In this document: one piece after another, positions 1 to 8,342 of the stretch
Position numbering within the stretch: position 1 is the first letter of the stretch
Layout of the letters: the number at the start of each line of letters is the position of its first letter
Assembly: GCA_963836005.1 (NCBI GenBank)
Contig: CAWIHS010000002.1
Span: 558,001-622,000, forward strand
From: CAWIHS01 sp963836005
GTDB taxonomy: Bacteria > Pseudomonadota > Gammaproteobacteria > GRL18
Reading direction: 5' to 3'
DNA: 64,000 nt
The notes under the pieces: generated by a model
The model's input: the letters and a program-made list of their open reading frames with translations, nothing else
The model's database searches: none
Told to the model about the DNA's origin: nothing
Position numbers and translations under genes: made by a program

Positions 1-26
1 GTAATCTATAAATAGCAGGTAATACC

Positions 27-662
27 ATGAAGAAAGTTGCTATTGCTGCTGCATTGGCAGTTGGTTTAACGGGTCAGGCTCATGCTGCGGGTGATGCAGC
101 GGCTGGTAAGGATAAAGCTGCAACATGTATTGCATGCCATGGTGTCGATGGAAATTCAATCGCACCGACTTTTCCTAATCTTGCCGGTCAAAGTGCATCC
201 TACATGTACAAGCAACTGCAGGAGTTCAAGGCAGGTAAACGTACAGATCCCACCATGAGTGCAATGGTGCTGCCGCTTGATGATCAGGCAATGCAGGATG
301 TTTCAGCTTATTATGCCAGTCAGGCATTAAAACCAGGTCAGCCGGGGCCTATGTCAGACGCTGGTAAAGCGATTTATAGAGGCGGTATTAGATCAATCAA
401 TGTACCGGCCTGTATGGCTTGCCATGGCCCGGCCGGAGCAGGCATACCGAGTGCAGGTTATCCTCAACTTGCCAGCCAAAAAGTGACTTATATTGAAAAA
501 CAGTTAAAAGATTTTCGTACTGCTGCACAAAATCCACAGCAGGACATTACGCCGGTAGGTCGCGGTAATGATGCCAGTGCCATGATGCGCATTGTCGTCA
601 AGCGCATGAGCGATCCCGAAATTCAGGCTGTTGCACAGTATATTGCGGGTTTAAAACCATAA
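27..662 (+). CDS. Cytochrome c4, dihaem, periplasmic
   Basis: Dihaem c-type cytochrome that carries electrons in the periplasm, typically between the bc1 complex and terminal oxidases. Residues 1-20 are a Sec signal peptide ending AHA/AG. Two haem-binding motifs are visible, CIACH at residues 34-38 and CMACH at 129-133, so the protein is the usual tandem of two homologous cytochrome c domains; its 211 residues fit the c4 family. The ATG at 27 follows a GCAGGT Shine-Dalgarno-like stretch. It heads a block (ResB, CcsA, DsbA) concerned with making and oxidising periplasmic cytochromes, although its own terminator separates it from resB. Family assignment is firm; the physiological partner is inferred. 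Confidence 0.93.
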   Translation: MKKVAIAAALAVGLTGQAHAAGDAAAGKDKAATCIACHGVDGNSIAPTFPNLAGQSASYMYKQLQEFKAGKRTDPTMSAMVLPLDDQAMQDVSAYYASQALKPGQPGPMSDAGKAIYRGGIRSINVPACMACHGPAGAGIPSAGYPQLASQKVTYIEKQLKDFRTAAQNPQQDITPVGRGNDASAMMRIVVKRMSDPEIQAVAQYIAGLKP

Positions 663-726
663 ATACAGTGGGATTGACCCCTGTTTTTTGGTAATATTTA
701 ATTTGTTTTGAAATTTCTATTGAAGG

Positions 727-750
727 GCGGTCATTGACCGCCTTTTTTTT
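727..750 (+). terminator. Rho-independent terminator after cytochrome c4
   Basis: A seven-base-pair stem (GGCGGTC / GACCGCC) with a three-base loop is followed by eight T residues. It lies 65 bases after the cytochrome c4 stop codon and would end that transcript before resB. Confidence 0.88.
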
Positions 751-787
751 GCCAGTTTTATCATTAGAGTGTTAAATAACTTTTATT

Positions 788-838
788 CACGTTAGGTTCT
801 TAAGGAGAATCGCTTTTTTGCTTAAGAACTAACCTGTG
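788..838. repeat. Short palindromic repeat, family A, interior lost
   Basis: The two ends of repeat family A stand almost back to back here: GTTAGGTTCTTAAGGA on the left and GCTTAAGAACTAACCTGTG on the right, with only about 15 bases between. The flanks (aacttttatt and aacttttttc) match at 8 of 10 positions, the length of target duplication seen for the other copies. I read it as an old, internally deleted copy. It could form a hairpin in the resB leader. Confidence 0.65.
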
Positions 839-971
839 AACTTTTTTCAAACTATGCAAAGCATATCTAAGATCCGGTGTCAGTGTTTGTGGACTGGTGT
901 TTCATAAATACCTGAGGGTATTCACGATCTCTTAAAATACGCTGAATAGTTTCCTTTTATTAAGGCCTGGT

Positions 972-3017
972 GTGGTCACTGAAACAGAAAATCAATTGCA
1001 AGATACTGAGATGCGTAAGCGCCGGAATCGTAAAGAACATGGCTTGAGTAAAGTATTACTGAGTTTTTTCGGTTCAATGGAACTGGCGATTACCTTATTT
1101 GTCGTGGTTGGTATTGCCTCTATCATTGGCACAGTGCTACAGCAAAACCAGGCTTACAATAATTATCTTATCAAGTTTGGTCCATTCTGGTTTGAAGTGT
1201 TTAAATCACTGGAAATGTATGATATTTACAGTGCCTGGTGGTTTATGGCCCTGCTGGCATTTTTGTTAACATCTACCAGTGTGTGTATTTTTCGCAATGC
1301 ACCTTATATGCTTCGTGAATGGCGAAATTATCGTTTGTCTGTAACTGCCAGGTCACTGGCATTAATGCATTCCCATGCTCTTTGGCGTAGTCCGATGGAG
1401 GCTGTCCAGGCCGTAGACTTAATTAGCGTAAAACTGCTAAATGGAGGGTATCGTCTAAAATCCAGCACACAGAACAGCGTTATTACCATAGCAGCAAAAA
1501 AAGGAGCCAGTAACCGGCTTGGTTATCTGTTCACTCATTCTGCCATTGTGATTATTTGTCTGGGAGCATTGTATGATGGAAATTTTAGTCTAAAACTAAA
1601 AGAAATGACTGGGCAATTAAAACCGGAAACACGCAATATCTATGCTTCCGAGGTGCCGGATATCAGCCGTCTTGGAGCTGATCAAAACCATGCTTTTCGT
1701 GCCAATGCGAGCATTCCAGAAGGAACGAGAACTGGAATAGGATTCTTACAGATGCGCAATGGTTTTCTGGTTCAGGAACTGCCGTTTATCATTGAATTAA
1801 AAGACTTTCGGCTGGAACATTATCCTTCCGGGATGCCCAAATCCTATGAAAGCGATGTGGTGATCTACGATAAAAAAACCACTGCATCGATAACAAAAAC
1901 CATTAAGGTCAATCATCCTCTGATCTACAAGGACTTTGCAATTTATCAGGCCTCTTTTGAAGACGGCGGCTCAATCTTAAACCTCAATCTTTGGCCCCTG
2001 ATGTCGAACACACAGCAGAAAATGGAATTCTCGCAAAAGGTCGGGGAGGATCGAATGATTCCTGCGGATGATGGTGATCTAAAGCTGGAACTAACCGAGT
2101 TTCAGTTATTTAATGTTAAACCCAACCCAGAGGAGAAAGAAAGCGGACGCAAGTTCATAAACTATGGGCCTAGTTATACGTTTCGCTTGCGTGACAGCTC
2201 TGGTCAGGCCAGAGAATTTTTCAATTATATGAGTCCGGTAAAACAGGAAGGGCGTTATTTCTTTTTAAGCGGGATTCGCGCCAGTGCTACCGAGCCTTTT
2301 CGTTATTTGTTTATTCCTGCCGACGATGAAAACAGTATTAAACGATTTATTGCATTTAGAAAGTTGTTAAATGATCCTCAGGCTATGGCCCGCATCGCCA
2401 AACAAACCGCAAGCCTGTCGATTCAATCAGAAACCCCGCGTACTAATGAACAGATAAATTCCATGGCCTTAGTGATGCAAAGCCTTGCTGATCTGTTTAA
2501 TCGTGGCGGCTATGACAGAGTATTGGCTGATATTAAGGAAAAAGTACCCGAAAATATGCGTGAAACAGTGACCGAATCCTATTTTAAAGTATTACAAACA
2601 TTTCTGGGGACGGCTTATCTGAACATTTTAGCCGCTGAAGGAATTGATACTGATGATGGAATTACACCTGCTCAGGAACAATACTATAATGATGTGGTCA
2701 ATACTATGGGAATGCTGCCAGCTTACAATGCTCCATTTTACCTGCAGTTAAAATCTTTTGAACACAAACAGGCCTCAGGTTTTCAAATTACCAGGGCTCC
2801 AGGCAAGGATATCGTCTATTTAGGCTGTATTCTATTGTGTATAGGTATTGGGCTGATGTTTTATGTTGCTCATAAACGCATCTGGGTCATAGTGGAGCAA
2901 AAACCTGCAGAAACCCGGATATTGGCAGCCGGCAGTGGTGACCGTCACCAGAGAGAGTTTGCCAGAGAATTTAAGGCCTTAACGCATATACTGGATAAAC
3001 ATTTTAAAGCGATTTAA
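972..3017 (+). CDS. resB: ResB-type cytochrome c biogenesis protein
   Basis: Membrane component of system II cytochrome c maturation, which with CcsA transports and ligates haem to apocytochromes on the outer face of the inner membrane. Hydrophobic helices occur near residues 35-55, 80-100 and 185-205, followed by a large periplasmic domain and a last helix near 615-635, the ResB layout. The length (681) is typical of gammaproteobacterial ResB. The GTG at 972 is preceded by AAGG seven bases upstream; an ATG at codon 14 (1011) is an alternative start. ccsA follows 252 bases downstream and dsbA after that, so the two biogenesis partners and a thiol oxidase are clustered. Confidence 0.92.
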   Translation: MVTETENQLQDTEMRKRRNRKEHGLSKVLLSFFGSMELAITLFVVVGIASIIGTVLQQNQAYNNYLIKFGPFWFEVFKSLEMYDIYSAWWFMALLAFLLTSTSVCIFRNAPYMLREWRNYRLSVTARSLALMHSHALWRSPMEAVQAVDLISVKLLNGGYRLKSSTQNSVITIAAKKGASNRLGYLFTHSAIVIICLGALYDGNFSLKLKEMTGQLKPETRNIYASEVPDISRLGADQNHAFRANASIPEGTRTGIGFLQMRNGFLVQELPFIIELKDFRLEHYPSGMPKSYESDVVIYDKKTTASITKTIKVNHPLIYKDFAIYQASFEDGGSILNLNLWPLMSNTQQKMEFSQKVGEDRMIPADDGDLKLELTEFQLFNVKPNPEEKESGRKFINYGPSYTFRLRDSSGQAREFFNYMSPVKQEGRYFFLSGIRASATEPFRYLFIPADDENSIKRFIAFRKLLNDPQAMARIAKQTASLSIQSETPRTNEQINSMALVMQSLADLFNRGGYDRVLADIKEKVPENMRETVTESYFKVLQTFLGTAYLNILAAEGIDTDDGITPAQEQYYNDVVNTMGMLPAYNAPFYLQLKSFEHKQASGFQITRAPGKDIVYLGCILLCIGIGLMFYVAHKRIWVIVEQKPAETRILAAGSGDRHQREFAREFKALTHILDKHFKAI

Positions 3018-3269
3018 TGATTTGCCTGTTAAAATTGAAAGCTGATTTGACTGATATTTAAAACCCAACACGGATATCAGGGCTGTCGGGGTGCGCTACC
3101 GCATGAAGCGATGTTGACGCTAGAGAATTTTTAAATATACTCATTTGTACAGGGCTTAAAGAAAATTTTGTTCAGTCTTATTAAGAACCAGGAAACTGGC
3201 AGTAAATAAGTATCCCGCCTTATTCAGATACTATTTTTTGTCAAACTAATAAAAAGCAGGTGTTATATT

Positions 3270-4448
3270 GTGTCAGTGACAAATCAGGAAATGCAAAATA
3301 TCTTCGAAAAGCAGAGTTTCTGGCGTTCGCTTAAGTGGTTTGACTGGGTATGGGCACTATTTTTAACAATCGGAAGCGGCTATGTCGCTCAGCAATATGC
3401 AGCTGTTATGGATGGCTACGAGCAAGCTATACTGGCAGGAGTATTTGTTGCCCTGACAGTCTGGGGCTGGTTATGGAAACCGGTCAGATTATTCTCCATC
3501 GTGGTGATTTTTTTAAGCCTGTTTTCAATCTGGCTCTACGGCGAACAACTCAATGTGCAGGAAAGCAATTTTTTCCTCAAATATCTGATATCCAGTAAAT
3601 CAGCGATTATGTGGATGTCTGCGCTCTATGTCCTTGCTACCATGGCTTATTTTACCGGATTGTTCAGCGGTTCTGCTTTTGTTAATAAAACTGCATCTGC
3701 GATGACCTGGTCCGCCACAGCAATGGGGCTGATGGGCTTGCTGGTGCGTTGGCGAGAATCCTATCTAATTCATGTTGATGTTGGACATATCCCTGTCAGC
3801 AATTTGTATGAAGTCTTTATTCTTTTTGCACTGATCACTTCCTTGCTGTATCTCTATTATGAAGACAAAACTAACACCTATTCAATGGGAGGTTTTGTTT
3901 TATTGATCATCAGTGCCGCGGTAGCTTTTTTGCTATGGTATGGTTTTGAGCGGGGAGCTGATGAAATCCAGCCTCTGGTACCTGCATTACAAAGCTACTG
4001 GATGAAAATACATGTGCCTGCCAACTTTGTGGGTTATGGAGCTTTTGCTTTGTCGGCTATGCTGGGAATCGCCTACCTGATCAAAGATTACAGTTTGCAG
4101 CATGGGAAATCTGGAGTTATCATCAGACGCTTACCTGAGCTGGAGATTCTGGATGATGTGATGTACAAATCTATTGCCCTCGGTTTTGCTTTTTTTACCC
4201 TGGCGACGATTCTCGGTGCTATGTGGGCTGCCGAAGCCTGGGGCGGATACTGGTCCTGGGATCCAAAGGAAACCTGGGCTTTGATCGTCTGGCTTAATTA
4301 TGCAGCCTGGCTCCATCTTCGGTTAACCAGAGGCTGGCGAGGCCGGCCTCTGGCCTGGTGGGCAATCATAGGTTTGTTTGTTACTCTGTTTGCTTTTATT
4401 GGCGTCAATATGTTTTTATCCGGTTTGCATTCTTATGGAGAATTGTAG
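3270..4448 (+). CDS. ccsA: CcsA/ResC-type haem exporter, system II
   Basis: Polytopic membrane protein that pairs with ResB to deliver haem for covalent attachment to c-type cytochromes. The tryptophan-rich WWD motif WGGYWSWDPKETW, which lies on the periplasmic face and contacts haem, is clear near residues 320-332. Many hydrophobic helices surround it, and conserved histidines flank it (for example KIHVPANF upstream and GLHSYG near the C-terminus). Length is 392 residues. The start is GTG at 3270 after AGCAGG. An alternate-frame ORF inside the gene (3350-3598) is a shadow. Function follows directly from the motif and the resB neighbour. Confidence 0.93.
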   Translation: MSVTNQEMQNIFEKQSFWRSLKWFDWVWALFLTIGSGYVAQQYAAVMDGYEQAILAGVFVALTVWGWLWKPVRLFSIVVIFLSLFSIWLYGEQLNVQESNFFLKYLISSKSAIMWMSALYVLATMAYFTGLFSGSAFVNKTASAMTWSATAMGLMGLLVRWRESYLIHVDVGHIPVSNLYEVFILFALITSLLYLYYEDKTNTYSMGGFVLLIISAAVAFLLWYGFERGADEIQPLVPALQSYWMKIHVPANFVGYGAFALSAMLGIAYLIKDYSLQHGKSGVIIRRLPELEILDDVMYKSIALGFAFFTLATILGAMWAAEAWGGYWSWDPKETWALIVWLNYAAWLHLRLTRGWRGRPLAWWAIIGLFVTLFAFIGVNMFLSGLHSYGEL

Positions 4449-4517
4449 CCGATTCAATCTTATTGATTAATTGATCTGTCGTCTGTATTAAGAAAAATAA
4501 ATTTTAAGGAAATAAAT

Positions 4518-5150
4518 ATGCGCAATATACTTGTTATGCTCCTTGTGCTTGTTATGAGCAGTTATTCATGGGCTGAAAAATCTATAGATTTTGTCGAAGG
4601 GATTGAATATGAAGTAATGGAAATCCCTCAACCTGCCCCGGAAGACGGCACGATTGAAGTGATTGAATTTTTTTCCTATGCCTGTCCGCATTGTTACCGG
4701 TTTGAGCCTTTTGTTGATAAATGGCTTGAAAGCAAACCTGATAATGTAAAATTCAGGCAGGTTCCAGCTGTTTTTAACGAAAACTGGGAGGCTTTTGCTG
4801 CCCTCTACTATGCTGCGGAAGTGCTAGGAGTACAGGATAAAATGCATCCCATTATTTTTGATTCTCTTCATGGTGATGGCAAAAAAATTAAATCTGTGGA
4901 CGAACTGAAAGAAGTTTTTGTGGCTAATGGAATTAGTGCAGAGGAGCTGGAAAAGGCGTTAAATTCTTTTACGGTTGCATCCAGGACACGCCAGGCCAAA
5001 TCCATGACAAAATCTTATGCTATTTCTTCGGTGCCCAATATCGTTGTGCAGGGTAAATACCGTACTAATGGAACCCTGGCGCAGGGCCATCAGAATGTTT
5101 TCAAGGTGGTTGATTACTTATCGACTGAGGTTGTCAACGAGAAAAAGTAA
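4518..5150 (+). CDS. dsbA: DsbA-family thiol:disulfide oxidoreductase
   Basis: Periplasmic thioredoxin-fold oxidase that introduces disulfide bonds into exported proteins. A signal peptide covers residues 1-19 (ending SYSWA). The active site is CPHC at residues 56-59, and the cis-proline loop is SSVPNIVV in the C-terminal half. Length 210 is normal for DsbA. ATG at 4518 has TTAAGGAAA upstream. It is the last gene of the c4-resB-ccsA-dsbA block, a sensible place because apocytochrome cysteines must be handled in the same compartment. Confidence 0.92.
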   Translation: MRNILVMLLVLVMSSYSWAEKSIDFVEGIEYEVMEIPQPAPEDGTIEVIEFFSYACPHCYRFEPFVDKWLESKPDNVKFRQVPAVFNENWEAFAALYYAAEVLGVQDKMHPIIFDSLHGDGKKIKSVDELKEVFVANGISAEELEKALNSFTVASRTRQAKSMTKSYAISSVPNIVVQGKYRTNGTLAQGHQNVFKVVDYLSTEVVNEKK

Positions 5151-5173
5151 GAGGCGGGTGAAAAATGAATTAC

Positions 5174-5206
5174 GACAGTGCAGTGATGTGTTCGTGGTGC
5201 ACTGTC
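5174..5206. other. Perfect 9-bp hairpin downstream of dsbA
   Basis: GACAGTGCA and TGCACTGTC form a perfect stem with a 15-base loop between dsbA and the converging gene at 5279. No T-run follows directly on the plus strand, so it is not a classical terminator there; it may still end transcription between the two convergent genes. Confidence 0.4.
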
Positions 5207-5278
5207 AAAAAGATAATAAGGAGCTTGCTTAAGGTGTTATCCCGAGTTCATGTTGATTATCAACTTGCTGATATAGCA

Positions 5279-5662
5279 CTAATTCAGAAAAATCTGTTCA
5301 AAATCATTTTCATACAGTTCAATGCCCTGAGCAGGATCGGGGAAACGCAGATCAACATATTCGGTCATATCAACAGTGAAAAAATCTGAGAGATAATGAA
5401 AAATATTTTCTTCATCAGGGATATCCCGGTTAATACTGTCTAAAACGTTTCTCGCTTTGTCGTAAACCTTTTCTTTATCCCGTGATGTGGTCATCATGAA
5501 CATTCTTTTTTCAATTCGAAAGTCATTGTCCAACATCTTTTCTGCAATGTTATGCCACAGTTCTTGACATTTTGTCACAGGCTGGTGGGCATAATCCATA
5601 TTAATCACTATCCCATAGGTTTTCCGGGTGTTGTTCACAATGCGCGCCTTTTTTATCAGCAT
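5279..5662 (-). CDS. Conserved-looking hypothetical protein, 127 aa
   Basis: No family is recognised. The product is a soluble, charged protein of 127 residues beginning MLIKKARIVNNTRKTYG, with no signal peptide or membrane helix. It ends in an acidic stretch (IELYENDFEQIFLN) and has no cysteine pairs or recognisable catalytic motif. It converges on dsbA. Codon use looks like that of its neighbours and the frame is open throughout, which is why I prefer it to the overlapping plus-strand ORFs at 5165-5389 and 5552-5851. No strong ribosome site is visible before the ATG, so the exact start is uncertain. Confidence 0.6.
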   Translation of the reverse strand: MLIKKARIVNNTRKTYGIVINMDYAHQPVTKCQELWHNIAEKMLDNDFRIEKRMFMMTTSRDKEKVYDKARNVLDSINRDIPDEENIFHYLSDFFTVDMTEYVDLRFPDPAQGIELYENDFEQIFLN

Positions 5663-5998
5663 AAGTTAAGTAGCCATGTTGTGCAGGTTAGCCAGAGTAT
5701 GAGCGACTCAAGCGGAAAACTGTATGTTCCTGAATCATCAGTTAAATCTGCCTGGCAACTGCTCCTGCATGAACTCCAGGGGCGGCGAAAATGCGGTGAG
5801 GGACATGAGTCGAAATTGTCAATGCAGTCGGGCGCGCATTCAAGGCACTGAATCTTTATGGCTAGCATCCTGATCACTCTGGTGAGGCTAAAATTGAGTT
5901 ATCTGGAATAATCAACTTATGCCATTCACAACAAAACCCAGCAAATTATGTGCCGACTATTTTAAGTTATTAATCTATATGGACATTATGCTAGTGAC

Positions 5999-6334
5999 AT
6001 GGGAAATGAAATTCTAGAGTGTAAATATATCCGACATTTAATCAGACAAAAAATTGTCATAAAAGGTAACTGTTTATTATCGAAACCTGGCATCACTCGA
6101 CTGGATGGATGGAAGTATGGTTCTGATGGTGGTTGGGCAGAGCGCACTTTTTTCTATGTCATACATCAGATTCTTCTTGATGATTCAGGACGGTTTTTTT
6201 ATCTGGAAGATGCTTTTGAACTGGCAGATATTCATGCTATATCTGCCGTGCTACGGGATTTTTATATCCTGCCTGCTTATGGGTATCGTGCTTTTAAAAA
6301 GTCTCACTCGAAAATCCGGGTAGGGTTTATATAG
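5999..6334 (+). CDS. Hypothetical protein, 111 aa
   Basis: An open frame of 111 residues with no recognised family. It is rich in aromatic and hydrophobic residues (WKYGSDGGWAERTFFYVIHQI, about residues 38-58, and LPAYGYRAFKKSH near the end) but has no clear membrane helix. The start at 5999 lacks an obvious ribosome site. It sits alone between the 127-aa gene and rubrerythrin, convergent with the latter. Its amino-acid composition looks protein-like, but nothing beyond the open frame supports it. Confidence 0.4.
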   Translation: MGNEILECKYIRHLIRQKIVIKGNCLLSKPGITRLDGWKYGSDGGWAERTFFYVIHQILLDDSGRFFYLEDAFELADIHAISAVLRDFYILPAYGYRAFKKSHSKIRVGFI

Positions 6335-6417
6335 AAATTGCCCTGATTACTGCGCTTATTTTAATGTCATGTATCTTAAACTGAAAAGCAAATGCTATTT
6401 GCAGGAATCTGGTTAAA

Positions 6418-6999
6418 TTACCAGTTTTCACCGAGTAATTCGAAATGTGCCTGGGGATGTAAGCAGGCGGGGCACATATCCGGTGCTTCCGGGCCTTCAT
6501 GCAAATAACCGCAGTTGCGGCAGCGCCAGGTTACGCTGTCATTGCGCTTGAAAACCCTGCCGGCCTCAAGGTTGTCAGCTAAATCACTATAACGTTTAGC
6601 ATGTTGTTTTTCTGCGATGGAAATAGCTTCAAACGCCATAGCAACGGCTTCAAAACCTTCTTTTCGAGCTACTTTGGCAAATCCAGGATACATATCTGTC
6701 CATTCATGCTCTTCGCCTCGCGCTGCTTCACGGAGATTTTCCAACGTTGAACTGAGTTTACCCGCAGGGAAGCTTTCAGTTATTTCCACTTCACCGCCTT
6801 CCAGAAATTTAAAAAAACGTTTGGCGTGTTCTTTCTCCTGCGCCGCTGTATCTTCAAAAATTGCTGAGATTTGTATCAAACCTTCTTTTTTCGCAATCCC
6901 GGCATAATAGGTATAGCGGTTCCTGGCCTGTGATTCACCTGCAAAGGCTATCACTAGATTTTTTTCGGTTTGAGTACCTTTAATACTTTTAGCCATCAT
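6418..6999 (-). CDS. rbr: Rubrerythrin, peroxide-scavenging di-iron protein
   Basis: Cytoplasmic non-haem iron protein that reduces hydrogen peroxide with electrons from rubredoxin or an NADH reductase. The N-terminal ferritin-like domain carries the paired iron-ligand motifs EKEH (near residue 55) and EKQH (near 130). The C-terminal rubredoxin-like domain has CRNCGY and CPAC holding a mononuclear iron. The 193-residue length is standard. The first two codons are both ATG; the second fits an AGGA ribosome site slightly better. The gene is divergent from oxyR, with a family A repeat between them, suggesting peroxide control of its expression. Confidence 0.95.
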   Translation of the reverse strand: MMAKSIKGTQTEKNLVIAFAGESQARNRYTYYAGIAKKEGLIQISAIFEDTAAQEKEHAKRFFKFLEGGEVEITESFPAGKLSSTLENLREAARGEEHEWTDMYPGFAKVARKEGFEAVAMAFEAISIAEKQHAKRYSDLADNLEAGRVFKRNDSVTWRCRNCGYLHEGPEAPDMCPACLHPQAHFELLGENW

Positions 7000-7042
7000 A
7001 GTATCCTGTTAAATGAATGTCTGATATGTATATGCATTGGGT

Positions 7043-7199
7043 CATACGCAGGTGTACTTAAGCAGAATCGGGTATTTGTGGAAGAAGTTTCTATGGCCAG
7101 GGATGGCTATAGAAAGACTATAGGGATATATTTACGGCGTCTTCTGGAACAAATACCCGATTCTTCATCCACACATTTTTGCTTAAGAACTAACCTATG
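7043..7199. repeat. Family A miniature element, 157 bp, with 10-bp duplication
   Basis: Ends CATACGCAGGTGTACTTAAG and CTTAAGAACTAACCTATG are imperfect inverted repeats, with a second inner pair GAATCGGGTATTTGT / ACAAATACCCGATTC. The flanks tgcattgggt (7033-7042) and tgcattgagt (7200-7209) are a 10-bp direct repeat with one mismatch. The interior holds the shared core (hairpin TATGGCCAGGGATGGCTATA, then TTTACGGCGTCTTCTGG). It separates the divergent rubrerythrin and oxyR promoters. Confidence 0.85.
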
Positions 7200-7287
7200 T
7201 GCATTGAGTATAATAAAAATAATTAATTAGGAAAACAAAATATTTCAATTATAATAATTGATGAAATAGATTATTAAAGGTATCACC

Positions 7288-8208
7288 ATGCGCCTGCCAA
7301 GTCTTAAACATTTGTATTATCTGGTCAATGTTCATAAATATAAACACTTTGGTAACGCTGCCAAAGCCTGTCATGTCAGCCAGTCAACATTAAGTACCGG
7401 TATTGCCAATCTTGAAGCTATCTTGAAAGTGCGTTTAATTGAGCGGGATAATAAAAATCTGTTATTCACTCCTTTAGCTGAAGAGGTGGTTCAGCAGGCG
7501 CAGCGTATCATGCTCGAAGTGGAAGAACTGTCTGATTTTGTAGAACGTTATGCAAAACCCTTTGGTGGAACATTAAAAATTGGAGTTATACCAACTATTG
7601 CGCCTTTTTTGCTGCCGCAACTGCTGATAATTATAAAACAAAATTTTCCCGATCTGAAAGTCTACGTCAAAGAAGAGCAAAGTTCTGAAATTCTACAGCA
7701 ACTGCATGAAGGTAAACTGGACCTGGTATTGCTGGCCTTACCTTATCCAGTCAGCGGGGTGATCACCAAAAGCTTTTACAGGGACCAGTTCTATTTTGCT
7801 TATCATAAACAGACTCAGTTTAATGTTGAAACTCTGCAGCAAGATTTTTCAAATCTGGATGACCATTCAGTGTTGCTGCTGGAAGATGGGCATTGCATGA
7901 GAGATCATGCTTTGGCTGCCTGTCATCTGGAACGTTCTGTAAAGATCAATGCCTTCTCAGCCAGCAGTTTACATACCCTGGTACAAATGGTTAACAATGA
8001 TCTGGGGACTACGTTTCTGCCGCAGATGGCTATATCGGCTGGAATTCTGGATAATACTGATATAGAAATCAAAGCTCTGCCAGATCAGGAACATAATTTT
8101 CGGGAAATAGGTTTTGCCTGGCGTTTACAATCTACAAGAAACAAAGAAATAGGACAACTGTATACAATTGTAAGGCAGCAGATTCATCATTTTCTGCCTC
8201 CGGCTTAA
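7288..8208 (+). CDS. oxyR: OxyR, peroxide-sensing LysR-type regulator
   Basis: LysR-family transcription factor that senses hydrogen peroxide through a reversible disulfide. The winged helix-turn-helix lies in residues 1-60 (FGNAAKACHVSQSTLS). The regulatory domain contains CMRDHALAAC, giving Cys203 and Cys212 with the same nine-residue separation as the redox pair of E. coli OxyR (199/208). That pair and the 306-residue length separate it from generic LysR proteins. ATG at 7288 follows AAAGG. Divergent rubrerythrin is the obvious candidate target. Confidence 0.93.
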   Translation: MRLPSLKHLYYLVNVHKYKHFGNAAKACHVSQSTLSTGIANLEAILKVRLIERDNKNLLFTPLAEEVVQQAQRIMLEVEELSDFVERYAKPFGGTLKIGVIPTIAPFLLPQLLIIIKQNFPDLKVYVKEEQSSEILQQLHEGKLDLVLLALPYPVSGVITKSFYRDQFYFAYHKQTQFNVETLQQDFSNLDDHSVLLLEDGHCMRDHALAACHLERSVKINAFSASSLHTLVQMVNNDLGTTFLPQMAISAGILDNTDIEIKALPDQEHNFREIGFAWRLQSTRNKEIGQLYTIVRQQIHHFLPPA

Positions 8209-8342
8209 GTTATTGCTGATGAAACTGCAGCTATTTAACGCACTTTATTATTACGCCATTGAGCATCAAGATAATCATTGCCTCATGATCTGAGTAAATA
8301 CAGGTTAATGTTGAAACTGTTCTGGAACTCTTTGATCTGTCT

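Noticed and set aside
5017..5389. Plus-strand ORFs overlapping the end of dsbA and the 127-aa gene
   Set aside because: They overlap better-supported genes on both sides, with no ribosome site or recognisable motif.
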